DNA from: an uncultured Clostridia bacterium
GTDB taxonomy: Bacteria > Bacillota > Clostridia > Christensenellales > Borkfalkiaceae
Length of the DNA: 8,754 bases
Reading direction: 5' to 3'
Assembly (NCBI GenBank): GCA_944376035.1
Contig: CALWBJ010000182.1
Coordinates: 1-8,754 of the forward strand
Below the pieces are notes generated by a model. The model worked only from the letters and a program-made list of their open reading frames with translations, did no database searches and had not been told where the DNA came from. Each line of letters begins with the position of its first letter. Within the stretch, counting starts at the first letter, position 1. This document shows positions 1 through 6,282 of this stretch, piece after piece. Both the position numbers and the translations under genes were made by a program.

Positions 1-109
1 GCCTTATAGTCATATAGGATACCTGAGGAAAAGCATTTTCCAATTCGGAAAAGGTAACTTTACCTTTTTTATCGATATATTCTTTGATTTTATTTATTCT
101 GTCTTTCAT
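1..109 (-). CDS. DeoR-family transcriptional regulator, N-terminal fragment (runs off left edge)
   Basis: Only the first 36 codons are in the window. The translation begins MKDRINKIKEYIDKKGKV and reaches SYMTIR at the edge. This matches the DeoR/GlpR N-terminal winged helix-turn-helix: a first helix ending in a Lys/Gly turn, a 'VTFSELE' segment, then a recognition helix with the family's 'MTIR(R)DL' pattern. The next base (C) fits a second Arg. Such proteins are cytoplasmic DNA-binding repressors, usually controlling sugar or nucleoside catabolism through a C-terminal phosphosugar-sensing domain, but that part is missing, so the effector and targets cannot be told. The start is supported by an AAGGTG Shine-Dalgarno a few bases upstream of ATG and by a good promoter at 131-159. 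The gene is divergent from serS. Assignment to the DeoR type rests on a short segment and is moderately secure. Confidence 0.72.
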   Translation of the reverse strand, partial: MKDRINKIKEYIDKKGKVTFSELENAFPQVSYMTIR

Positions 110-130
110 GTCGCACCTTTAAGTACACCT

Positions 131-159
131 ATTTTACACTAAACTGAATATTTTTGCAA
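131..159 (-). promoter_or_regulatory. Sigma-A-type promoter of the deoR-like gene
   Basis: On the minus strand TTGCAA (159-154) is followed by a 17-base spacer and TAAAAT (136-131). The predicted start of transcription is near 124, which gives a leader of about 15 nt before the ATG at 109. Box quality, ideal spacing and position agree. Confidence 0.65.
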
Positions 160-202
160 GAGCGGCGGGCACAGTTTTTTGATAAAATTTCGGCTTTAAG
201 CA

Positions 203-273
203 TATTCCGAAATAACCGCACAGTCAAAAATAATGATTACAAATAAAATTTATTCGGATTTTATTCGGAAATA
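203..273. repeat. Repeated TATTCSGA motifs in the deoR/serS intergenic region
   Basis: The divergent intergenic region holds a direct repeat TTATTCGGA at 250-258 and 261-269 (11-base period, about one helical turn). A third related copy, TATTCCGAAATA at 203-214, differs from TATTCGGAAATA at 262-273 by one base. Helical phasing between two promoters suggests an operator, possibly for the adjacent DeoR-like protein. This is inference; the AT-rich background makes chance similarity possible. Confidence 0.3.
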
Positions 274-296
274 TCCTTTGTAATGTCGATTTTTTA

Positions 297-325
297 TTGA
301 TTTTAAGCGTGATAGCGGTTATAAT
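297..325 (+). promoter_or_regulatory. Sigma-A-type promoter of serS
   Basis: TTGATT (297-302), a 17-base spacer and a perfect TATAAT (320-325) lie just before serS. Transcription would start near 332, so the leader is only about 14 nt and consists almost entirely of the AGGAG ribosome-binding site (333-337). That leaves no room for a T-box, which often controls aminoacyl-tRNA synthetase genes in Bacillota. I also saw no T-box sequence (AGGGTGGNACCGCG) upstream. Confidence 0.75.
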
Positions 326-345
326 TATAAATAGGAGAAAAAAAT

Positions 346-1626
346 ATGCTTGATCTTAAAAAAATCAGAGATAACAAAGAAAAAATGACCGAACTTCTCG
401 CGAGAAAAGGATTTAAAGCCGATTTTGACGAGATACTTTCACTTGACGAAAAACGCAGGAGCGCTATTTCGGAGGTAGAGAAACTTAAAGCCGAAAGAAA
501 TAAAGTTTCCGCAGAAATTCCCGCTCTTAAAAAACAAGGCAAACCCGTTGACAACATATTTGCCGAAATGCGCGCGCTCGGTGAAAAAATCGCCGAACTC
601 GACCGCACGACAAACGAACTTGACGAAAAAGTATTCGATTTGCTTTCCCGCATGCCCAACGTCCCCGACGAAGACTTAGTAGGCGGAGAAAAAGAAAACA
701 ATCAGGTCATAAAAGTAGTAGGCAGTAAACCCGAATTTTCTTTCCCCATGCAGAACCATGTGGATTTATGCACGAAACTCGGGATTATAGATTATAATCG
801 CGGCACCAAACTTTCGGGCGGCGGATTCTGGCTTTACCGCGGAGACGGCGCAAAACTCGAATGGGCGCTTCTTAATTTCTTTATAAGCGAACATTTAAAA
901 GACGGTTATGAGTTTATTCTTCCCCCGCACCAACTCGGTTACAACTGCGGATTCGGCGCGGGACAGTTCCCCAAATTCTCCGACGAAGTATACTGGCTTG
1001 ACTGCGACGAGGACAGAAAGCGCAACCGCTTCATGCTCCCCACCGCCGAGACCGCGCTCGTAAATATGTATTCGGGCGAAATTATCGACGAGAGCAAACT
1101 GCCCATGAAGTTCTTTGCTTATACTCCCTGTTACCGTAAGGAAGCGGGTTCGTACAGAGCAGAAGAACGCGGCATGATACGCGGACATCAGTTCAATAAA
1201 GTCGAGATGGTGCAGTACGCTCACCCCGACCATTCCAAAGAGTCGTTCGAAGAACTTGTGAATAAAGCCGCAAGTCTTATTGAAAAACTCGGACTTCACT
1301 TCCGCATAAGTAAACTTGCCGCAGGCGACTGTTCGGCATCCATGGCAAGAACTTACGATATAGAAGTCTGGATCCCGAGCATGGGCATTTATAAAGAAGT
1401 AAGTTCGGTATCCAACGCAAACGACTATCAGGCACGCAGAAACAACACCAGATACCGCGACTCCAAAACGGGAAAAACCGCTTACGTTCACACTCTTAAC
1501 GGTTCGGGACTCGCTACCAGCCGCGTATTCCCCGCTATTATCGAGCAGTATCAGAACGCTGACGGCAGCATTACCGTTCCCGAAGTGCTCGTTCCTTTCA
1601 TGGGCGGACAGACGGTTATAAAATAA
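346..1626 (+). CDS. serS: Seryl-tRNA synthetase (class II)
   Basis: Cytoplasmic enzyme that activates serine with ATP and loads it onto tRNA-Ser (and tRNA-Sec where present). The 426-residue length is normal for bacterial SerRS. Residues about 1-100 form the charged, Lys/Glu-rich N-terminal helical arm that grips the tRNA-Ser variable arm. The catalytic core follows: the TAE serine-binding loop (T233-E235), motif 2 with PCYRKEAGS (R264) and RGMIRGHQF (275-283), the segment around E351 (YKEVSSVSN), and motif 3 with NGSGLATSR (385-393). Motif 3 has 'TSR' where the usual sequence is 'xGR', a mild departure that keeps the arginine. The ATG is fixed by AGGAG 8 bases upstream and by the standard MLDLKKIRDN opening. 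It has its own promoter and terminator, so it is monocistronic. Proximity to parAB fits an oriC-proximal Clostridia neighbourhood. Confidence 0.97.
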   Translation: MLDLKKIRDNKEKMTELLARKGFKADFDEILSLDEKRRSAISEVEKLKAERNKVSAEIPALKKQGKPVDNIFAEMRALGEKIAELDRTTNELDEKVFDLLSRMPNVPDEDLVGGEKENNQVIKVVGSKPEFSFPMQNHVDLCTKLGIIDYNRGTKLSGGGFWLYRGDGAKLEWALLNFFISEHLKDGYEFILPPHQLGYNCGFGAGQFPKFSDEVYWLDCDEDRKRNRFMLPTAETALVNMYSGEIIDESKLPMKFFAYTPCYRKEAGSYRAEERGMIRGHQFNKVEMVQYAHPDHSKESFEELVNKAASLIEKLGLHFRISKLAAGDCSASMARTYDIEVWIPSMGIYKEVSSVSNANDYQARRNNTRYRDSKTGKTAYVHTLNGSGLATSRVFPAIIEQYQNADGSITVPEVLVPFMGGQTVIK

Positions 1627-1696
1627 TAACTTAACATCATACGAATAGTTGTTTTTTCGTAAAATACTTTTTTAATACTTATAGAGAATAAAATGT

Positions 1697-1735
1697 AAGC
1701 CCCGAAAGTTAGTCTTTCGGGGCTTCTGATTTTAA
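1697..1735 (+). terminator. Intrinsic terminator of serS
   Basis: A perfect 12-bp stem, AAGCCCCGAAAG (1697-1708) with CTTTCGGGGCTT (1714-1725), encloses a 5-base loop. It is followed by CTGATTTTAATTT. It lies about 70 bp past the serS stop. The T-run is slightly delayed and interrupted, but the GC-rich stem is strong. Confidence 0.88.
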
Positions 1736-1935
1736 TTTGATATATTTGATTACATTTTTGTTTTATATTTTAGCGTCTGTAATTTTGTTCCTGCGTTTTT
1801 TCGATTATATTATTGCGCTTATAACTTTTAAGTTTTTTTCTGTTATCCTCTTAGAGCAAATAATTTTACGTTTGTATTTAAATTTGTATTTTTGTATTCG
1901 TTTTTACGAATACATTTTTACGCTGTCTTGTAGTC
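1736..1935. other. T-rich spacer between convergent serS and the DUF2156-GNAT gene
   Basis: The 326-bp gap between the two convergent genes contains the serS terminator, the minus-strand terminator and this stretch of about 200 bp that is very T-rich on the plus strand. An open frame from a TTG at 1737 gives a hydrophobic translation, but it has no ribosome-binding site and runs into the neighbouring gene on the other strand. I see no gene here. Confidence 0.6.
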
Positions 1936-1969
1936 TTAAAAATCCGTTTTTTTCAGAAATTAAAACGGA
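1936..1969 (-). terminator. Intrinsic terminator overlapping the stop codon of the DUF2156-GNAT gene
   Basis: Read on the minus strand, TCCGTTTT (1969-1962) pairs with AAAACGGA (1950-1943). The inner TTT/AAA extends the stem after a 2-base bulge, and TTTTTAAG follows directly. The stem begins inside the last codons and the TGA (1955-1953) lies at the loop, so the terminator is built into the end of the gene. There is no T-run on the plus-strand side, which sets the direction. Confidence 0.62.
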
Positions 1970-3344
1970 AATAAAAATGCGTGTCGTCCTCTTTTACCTT
2001 TTCCAGCCCGAGCCGCGTTATCAGCCTCATAGACGGAAGGTTTTGCTTAAAACATCTGGATTTAATGTATTTTGCTTTTAAAATATCCTTGGCAAAATCT
2101 TTAAGCGCGGACGCGCTTTCACAGGCGTAGCCTTTGCCCTGATATTCTTTAAAAAACCTGAATCCCATCTCTAATCCGCCGAAGTAATCGAAATTGTATA
2201 AAACAAGTTCGCCCGCCATTTTCCCGTCCACGCGCACTGCGAAAGAATATTCTTCTTTTCTTTCTTTTAAAAGTTTTTGAAATTCAATAAACTTTTCGGG
2301 CGTGGGAGTACCTTTTATATCTTCTCTGTAATCGTATCCCCAATATTTGTTAAGTAGGTCGTCGGTATAAAGTCTAAAATAATCTTCCTTATCCTTTTCC
2401 TCTATTTCGTTTATAACAAGTCTTTCCGTGACTATATTTACGGGAGTTATTATTCTGTCAAAAAGCGTTTTTACCGTTATTATGTTTTTCTCCTTTATCT
2501 CAATGGGGTGATACTGCAATTTTGAAATTCTGAGACCGTCGTCTCCGCAGTCTTCTTCTCTGTTGACAAATTTTGCATCGCCCGCAAACGCTTTTACAAA
2601 TTCGCTCGCCATAGTGGGATAAATTCCCTCGTAGCCTCTGAGCGCTTTTTCCACATGGACTATAAACGTGTCTCCCACTACTTCACCGACAGATAAAGCG
2701 ATGATTTTCCCGTTTTCCATAATCATACCGCCGACCTGTCCCAACTCGTCGGCATGAGAAATAAAATCAAAGACCTTACTTTCTTCTTCCTTTGCCGTCC
2801 ATGAAGAAAATACGTAACTTTCCTCGTATTCTTTCAAAAATTTCGCTATATCGTCTAAGTCGCTCTTTTCGATTTTCTTAAAAATATAATCGGGATATAG
2901 TTTTTTGAATTTATTTACGTGGTTACGCTGTCCGCTGAGTTTTTTCCCCGAATAAGTCCTGAACTGTTCGGCAGTATAGATATAGTCGCTCCAATCCCTG
3001 CTGTTATAAACGGAAATATCATAATACCTGTCTTTAAAAAAAGGAATGTGAGCATTGTCTATACAGCACAAAAGAAGCGGCTGATGATTTTCCATGCAAT
3101 ATTTTTCTATTTCGGAAAGTGCGCCGTTTATATCTTTGCCAATCGGAAAATAATAGGCGTTTTCATAATCGGGACAGGTCTCTTTCATTATGAGAGTGTT
3201 GTTATAAAAGGCATAATCAATTATAAAATCATCTCTCCACATATATTTTGTTCCGACGGATATATCGCAAAACGAAATCTCCGACCTGATCATATAATCC
3301 TTTATCTCTTCAATGTTTTTTCCAAGGCGTTTAAATTCTATCAT
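1953..3344 (-). CDS. DUF2156 (MprF C-terminal-like) protein fused to a GNAT N-acetyltransferase
   Basis: Two regions are visible in 463 residues. Residues 1 to about 298 resemble DUF2156, the family that includes the aminoacyl-transferring end of MprF. Recognisable segments are SGQRNHVNKFKKLYPDY (137-153) and VNREEDCGDDGLRISKL (260-276) followed by QYHP. Residues about 303-463 form a RimJ/RimL-type GNAT domain: VTERLVI at the start, the acetyl-CoA loop YQGKGYACES (401-410), and NLPSMRLITRLGL (435-447). DUF2156 itself has a doubled GNAT-like fold, so the whole may hold three GNAT-like folds. No signal peptide or membrane segment is visible, unlike full MprF, so lipid modification is uncertain; substrate and reaction are unknown. 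MIEFK is a typical family start, but no good Shine-Dalgarno precedes the ATG (the nearest AGGA is 18 bases away), so translation may be weak. It stands alone on its strand, convergent with serS. Confidence 0.82.
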   Translation of the reverse strand: MIEFKRLGKNIEEIKDYMIRSEISFCDISVGTKYMWRDDFIIDYAFYNNTLIMKETCPDYENAYYFPIGKDINGALSEIEKYCMENHQPLLLCCIDNAHIPFFKDRYYDISVYNSRDWSDYIYTAEQFRTYSGKKLSGQRNHVNKFKKLYPDYIFKKIEKSDLDDIAKFLKEYEESYVFSSWTAKEEESKVFDFISHADELGQVGGMIMENGKIIALSVGEVVGDTFIVHVEKALRGYEGIYPTMASEFVKAFAGDAKFVNREEDCGDDGLRISKLQYHPIEIKEKNIITVKTLFDRIITPVNIVTERLVINEIEEKDKEDYFRLYTDDLLNKYWGYDYREDIKGTPTPEKFIEFQKLLKERKEEYSFAVRVDGKMAGELVLYNFDYFGGLEMGFRFFKEYQGKGYACESASALKDFAKDILKAKYIKSRCFKQNLPSMRLITRLGLEKVKEDDTHFYFRFNF

Positions 3345-3443
3345 AAGTTATTTTTTACTTTATCCTGAGTTTTATTTTTTAAGTGCTTATTTTACTTGAA
3401 GTTTTTATTGCTTTTAAGGTTTTTATTTATGCCAAGTCATCTT

Positions 3444-3495
3444 AAAACGCGGATACAAGGCAAGTGTAAAAAGCCTGCGCAAGTATCCGCGTTTT
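3444..3495. terminator. Long-looped inverted repeat, probable terminator of nfeD-SPFH (possibly two-way)
   Basis: Perfect 13-bp arms AAAACGCGGATAC (3444-3456) and GTATCCGCGTTTT (3483-3495) flank a 26-base loop. The loop can form a further AGGC/GCCT pairing (3458-3461 with 3473-3476). It begins 15 bp after the SPFH stop. On the minus strand the stem is followed by TTTTAAG, and on the plus strand by TTTTTAATC. The location suggests a terminator for the minus-strand operon. The loop is longer than usual for an intrinsic terminator. Confidence 0.55.
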
Positions 3496-3509
3496 TAATC
3501 TAAAAGAAA

Positions 3510-4388
3510 TTATTTATTGTCTCCGTCTTTATCAACAACGGCTTTGAGACTCGCGAGAAGACCGGTAACATTCTGTATTTCACTCGGAACGATAATCTTG
3601 GTAGCGTTTCCGTCCGCCATGATTTTAAGCGCGTCATAGCCTTTGAGAGTCAGATAAGCGGCGTTCGGATTAGCGTCGTTAATCATCTTGATTGCAGTGG
3701 CAGTACCTTCTGCCTCGGCAATAACCGCGGCTTTCTTGGCTTCCGCGCGGAGAATCATAGCCTCTTTTTCGCCTTCCGCCACAAGAATATTACTGCGCTT
3801 TTCACCTTCCGCTTTCAAAATGGATTCACGCCTTTCACGCTCTGCACGCATCTGCTTTTCCATAGCCTGCTGAATATCTTTTGGCGGAAGTATGTTTTTA
3901 AGTTCTACACGGTTGATTTTTATTCCCCACGGGTCGGTCGCCTCGTCGAGGATCAGACGCATCTTGCTGTTGACGGTATCGCGCGATGTGAGCGTTCCGT
4001 CAAGTTCAAGTTCGCCTACAAGGTTTCTTAAAGTCGTCGCCGTGAGGTTTTCTATCGCGCGAATAGGGTCTTCAACGCCGTAAGTGAACAGTTTTGCGTC
4101 GGTAACCTGGAAATATACTACCGTATCTATCTGCATGGTTACGTTATCTTTTGTAATAACGGGCTGCGGCGCAAAATCCGCAACGCGTTCTTTTAAACTT
4201 ATGGGTTTTCCCACGCTCCTGTCTATAAACGGCAGGACAAAATGTATTCCGTTATTTAAAATCCTGCTGAATTTTCCCAGCCTTTCTATAATAACAACCG
4301 TTGACTGGCGGACAATTCTTATAGACGCGACAAGAATTATAAATACCACTACTGCCAGCACTATTAAAATAATCATAAGCGGCTGCAT
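3510..4388 (-). CDS. SPFH/Band 7 (paraslipin, QmcA-like) membrane scaffold protein
   Basis: A 292-residue stomatin/prohibitin/flotillin-type protein, expected to be anchored in the cytoplasmic membrane and to form large ring- or cage-like oligomers that organise membrane proteins and often modulate FtsH. An N-terminal hydrophobic segment (about 4-22) is followed by the SPFH domain, starting with 'VRQSTVVIIERLGKFSRIL' (26-44) and including PGI-like NNGIHFVLPFID (45-56), a D/V-rich middle and DPWGIKINRVELKNILPP (152-169). Residues about 170-235 are a long Ala/Glu/Lys/Arg-rich coiled-coil stretch with repeated 'AEGEK' units, typical of the family. It is the second gene of a two-gene unit: its ATG lies 1 base after the nfeD stop, and its GGAGG (4405-4401) is inside the last nfeD codons, 12 bases from the ATG, a long spacing suggesting translational coupling. 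Family assignment is firm; its client here is unknown. Confidence 0.94.
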   Translation of the reverse strand: MQPLMIILIVLAVVVFIILVASIRIVRQSTVVIIERLGKFSRILNNGIHFVLPFIDRSVGKPISLKERVADFAPQPVITKDNVTMQIDTVVYFQVTDAKLFTYGVEDPIRAIENLTATTLRNLVGELELDGTLTSRDTVNSKMRLILDEATDPWGIKINRVELKNILPPKDIQQAMEKQMRAERERRESILKAEGEKRSNILVAEGEKEAMILRAEAKKAAVIAEAEGTATAIKMINDANPNAAYLTLKGYDALKIMADGNATKIIVPSEIQNVTGLLASLKAVVDKDGDNK

Positions 4389-4389
4389 A

Positions 4390-4821
4390 TTACTTCAATT
4401 CCTCCACAATATACTTATTTCCTTTTATATCTTTAATTCTTACCGTTGTCCCCTCGGGAACACACTTTTCTTCGTCTTCGGTTATTGCATTCCATATCAC
4501 GCCGTTAACCTTGATAGTACCCGGCTCGTGCATACTTATAGCCGTAAGCAGTTTGTACTCTTTGCCGAGTATGGCGTCGGCATTGGTCTTGACATCGCCC
4601 TTATCGAGTTTTTTCATGACCAGACTTCTGAATGCAAGCATAAGCAAAAGCGATAAAACTATGAATACCGGCAGATGTATATACCAGGATAGCCCGCACG
4701 CGGCAAGTATCATGGCGACGACTCCGCCGCCGGCAAACCAGATAGAGACCATCTCGTTAGTCGTGAATTCGATTATGAGCGATGCTGCGGTTATCGCAAG
4801 CCATATATATACCCATGTCAT
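4390..4821 (-). CDS. NfeD-like membrane protein (short form)
   Basis: A 143-residue protein with the short NfeD architecture and no N-terminal ClpP-like protease domain. Three hydrophobic helices (about 4-20, 27-44, 48-66), rich in Gly and Ala, are followed by a soluble OB-fold domain (about 80-143) with GKEYKLLTAIS and the conserved GTIKVNGVIWNAI (101-113). Short NfeD proteins are normally encoded beside SPFH proteins and are thought to bind them in the membrane, as with ybbK/ybbJ-type pairs; the adjacent SPFH gene fits exactly. The start is supported by GAGG 8 bases before the ATG. It is the first gene of the pair. I could not find a convincing promoter; the leader is extremely AT-rich and holds a 17-nt palindrome and an element shared with parA. 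Confidence 0.9.
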   Translation of the reverse strand: MTWVYIWLAITAASLIIEFTTNEMVSIWFAGGGVVAMILAACGLSWYIHLPVFIVLSLLLMLAFRSLVMKKLDKGDVKTNADAILGKEYKLLTAISMHEPGTIKVNGVIWNAITEDEEKCVPEGTTVRIKDIKGNKYIVEELK

Positions 4822-5132
4822 ATCCGTTTCCTCAATAAATACTTAAAATAATCGGTTAAAAATCCCTTAAAATATCGATTAAAGCAACAATTAAATTATT
4901 TAATTATGAATTTACCGATATAAAATTATTTTATACTTTTTTATCGCTGATTATTCTTTAAGATAATATTATTTTATAACTTTTGACTTATATTTCACGT
5001 TGTTTATATAAAATTTATTAACAATTATATCAACTATTCTATAAATTTATACAAACATAAAATAATAAATTACTTGATTTTTACTGCCTGCAAGAGTAGA
5101 TTTTGTATTTACAGACCTGAAATTTTAATTTA
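4822..5132. other. 311-bp AT-rich gap between parB and nfeD
   Basis: No gene is visible in this stretch on either strand. It contains the nfeD leader, a 17-nt palindrome (4889-4905), a TTGACT/TATATA promoter-like pair on the plus strand (4983-5010), and a parS-like half-site (4991-5006). No convincing terminator follows parB. TTATACAAA (5047-5055) is one mismatch from the DnaA-box consensus TTATNCACA. It stands alone, so I do not call an origin. Confidence 0.55.
4880..4905 (-). promoter_or_regulatory. Candidate regulatory element upstream of nfeD: palindrome and sequence shared with parA
   Basis: AATTAAAT-T-ATTTAATT (4889-4905) is a perfect inverted repeat with 8-base arms and a 1-base centre. 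It overlaps AAAGCAACAA (4881-4890) and ATTATTTAA (4895-4903), both of which recur upstream of parA at 7090-7108 without the intervening TTAA. The element lies about 60-85 bases before the nfeD ATG. An operator or shared promoter-proximal element is possible. In such AT-rich DNA the palindrome alone could be chance. Confidence 0.35.
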
Positions 5133-6041
5133 TTATAATTTTTTCGGATTTGACGCCGCTTCAATAATTTCACTCAGTCTGTCAAGGTCGTCGCGGGTGT
5201 AATAGTCGATATATATTCTGCCCTTTCTGTCATTACCGATAGCGTTTACCTTAGTGCCCAAAACTCTTTGCATATTGACAATAAGTTCTTTGAGTTCTGC
5301 CGAAAGTTCGACTTTCTGTTTCTTTTTTGCCTTTTCTTCGGGCGGAGTAAAATAATCTTTGACCATTTGCTCGACGTCGCGGACGGACGCACCTTTCTTT
5401 ACCGCCTCGTTTGCGATTTTCAACTGGTCCGTATCGGGTAAAGAAATGAGCGCACGCGCGTGCCCTGCCGAAAGCGAGCCGTTTGCAACCATTCTGATAA
5501 CGTCCTGAGAAAGAGTCAGAAGCCTCAATGTATTTGCTATGGCGGGACGGGATTTACCTATTCTGTCGGCAAGTTCTTCCTGCGTTAAGCCGTAATCCTG
5601 CATGAGCGAGCGCATAGCGGTAGCCGCTTCGATCGGATTCAGGTCCTCTCTCTGTAAGTTTTCGATAAGAGAAATTTCCTTTATCTGCCTCTGGTCGTAA
5701 TTTTTAATTATAACAGGGATTTTACTCAGTCCCGCAAGTTTACTGGCTCTGAAACGGCGTTCGCCCGCGATAATCATGTAGCGGTCGCCGCTCTTGTTGA
5801 CGATAATAGGCATTATCACGCCGTGCTTTGAAATAGAATCCGCAAGTTCTTTAAGCGCGGTCTCGTCAAAAACCTTTCGGGGCTGATTGGGGTTTGCGTA
5901 AATGGAACTTATGTCTATTTCCTTTACCTGCTCTCCTCCCGCGGGAGTATCTTCTTCAAAAAGAAGACTTTTACCGTAATCTTCTTCTGTTTCGGAAAAC
6001 AGCGCCGAAAGTCCTTTCCCTAATCCTCTGTTAATCTTCAT
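5133..6041 (-). CDS. parB: Chromosome-partitioning protein ParB (Spo0J type), CTP-dependent clamp
   Basis: Binds parS sites near the origin, uses CTP to close into a sliding clamp, loads SMC and stimulates ParA. The 302 residues cover the whole family. The N-terminal GLGKGLSALF (6-15) is the ParA-stimulating basic segment. It is followed by the ParB/Srx CTP-binding domain with YANPNQPRKVF (48-58), GERRFRA (93-99) and ENLQREDLNPIEAA (127-140), then the parS-reading helix-turn-helix at about 151-172 (LTQEELADRIGKSRPAIAN) and SAGHARAL (191-198). A charged linker leads to the dimerisation domain (about 245-302). The CTP-binding GERR and ENxxR residues are intact, so it looks functional. GGAG sits 7 bases before the ATG, next to overlapping palindromes. 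Oddly, 241 bp separate it from parA, and no canonical parS is in the window. Spo0J/ParB is favoured over the paralogue Noc by the N-terminal motif and the adjacent parA. Confidence 0.97.
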   Translation of the reverse strand: MKINRGLGKGLSALFSETEEDYGKSLLFEEDTPAGGEQVKEIDISSIYANPNQPRKVFDETALKELADSISKHGVIMPIIVNKSGDRYMIIAGERRFRASKLAGLSKIPVIIKNYDQRQIKEISLIENLQREDLNPIEAATAMRSLMQDYGLTQEELADRIGKSRPAIANTLRLLTLSQDVIRMVANGSLSAGHARALISLPDTDQLKIANEAVKKGASVRDVEQMVKDYFTPPEEKAKKKQKVELSAELKELIVNMQRVLGTKVNAIGNDRKGRIYIDYYTRDDLDRLSEIIEAASNPKKL

Positions 6042-6050
6042 AGTTTTCTC

Positions 6051-6081
6051 CGTAAATTTTACGCTTGCGTATAAATAAAGC
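6051..6081 (-). promoter_or_regulatory. Overlapping palindromes at the parB ribosome-binding site, similar to the parA leader
   Basis: Two inverted repeats overlap just upstream of parB: CGTAAA-T-TTTACG (6051-6063), which touches the GGAG Shine-Dalgarno, and TACGCTTGCGTA (6060-6071). On the minus strand the order GCTTTAT, AAGCGT, TTTACGG recurs, compressed, before parA (7094-7073). This could be an operator or a small RNA hairpin controlling translation. Function is inferred only. Confidence 0.38.
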
Positions 6082-6259
6082 GGCTTAATTTAACGCTGAC
6101 GTTATAGTTTCAATATATAATTTTAATATATTTATCCGCTCTTTTATCCTTTAATAATCGTCTCTTTTGAACTGTTTTTTAATTTATATCCTTATAATTT
6201 CTGAAAATTATAATAATTTTAAAACTTAAAAACGTAAGCACCAATCAGCAGTTTTTATT

Positions 6260-6281
6260 AAAATAAATTGAGCAATCTCAA
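6260..6281 (-). terminator. Possible weak terminator or attenuator after parA
   Basis: On the minus strand, directly after the parA stop, TTGAG (6281-6277) pairs with CTCAA (6272-6268) around a 4-base loop and is followed by TTTATTTTAAT. The stem is only 5 bp, so it would be a weak or partial terminator. It could lower parB transcription relative to parA. Confidence 0.35.
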
Positions 6282-6282
6282 A

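Larger units (their letters stand above)
6042..6282. other. 241-bp AT-rich spacer between parA and parB
   Basis: Soj and Spo0J genes usually abut or overlap. Here the spacer holds a small hairpin right after the parA stop and the palindromes at the parB ribosome-binding site. I see no gene in it. A TAAAAT with TTGGTG 17 bases upstream on the minus strand (around 6245-6216) is a weak promoter candidate for parB. Confidence 0.5.

Noticed and set aside
110..345. T-box riboswitch upstream of serS
   Set aside because: No AGGGTGGNACCGCG-like sequence or specifier stem is visible, and the predicted start at about 332 leaves a leader of 14 nt.
895..1491. Minus-strand open frame of 198 codons inside serS
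   Set aside because: It is antisense to the catalytic core of SerRS, whose motifs are intact, and its translation shows no recognisable family.
1737..2081. Plus-strand hydrophobic open frame of about 114 codons after serS
   Set aside because: It starts at TTG with no ribosome-binding site, its hydrophobicity follows from T-rich DNA, and its 3' third lies over the end of the minus-strand GNAT domain.
4084..4656. Plus-strand open frame spanning the SPFH and nfeD genes
   Set aside because: It is antisense to two well-supported genes and their junction, with no sign of its own ribosome-binding site.
4822..5132. Replication origin in the AT-rich gap near parB
   Set aside because: Only one imperfect DnaA-box-like sequence (TTATACAAA, 5047-5055) is present, without a cluster and without dnaA or dnaN in the window.
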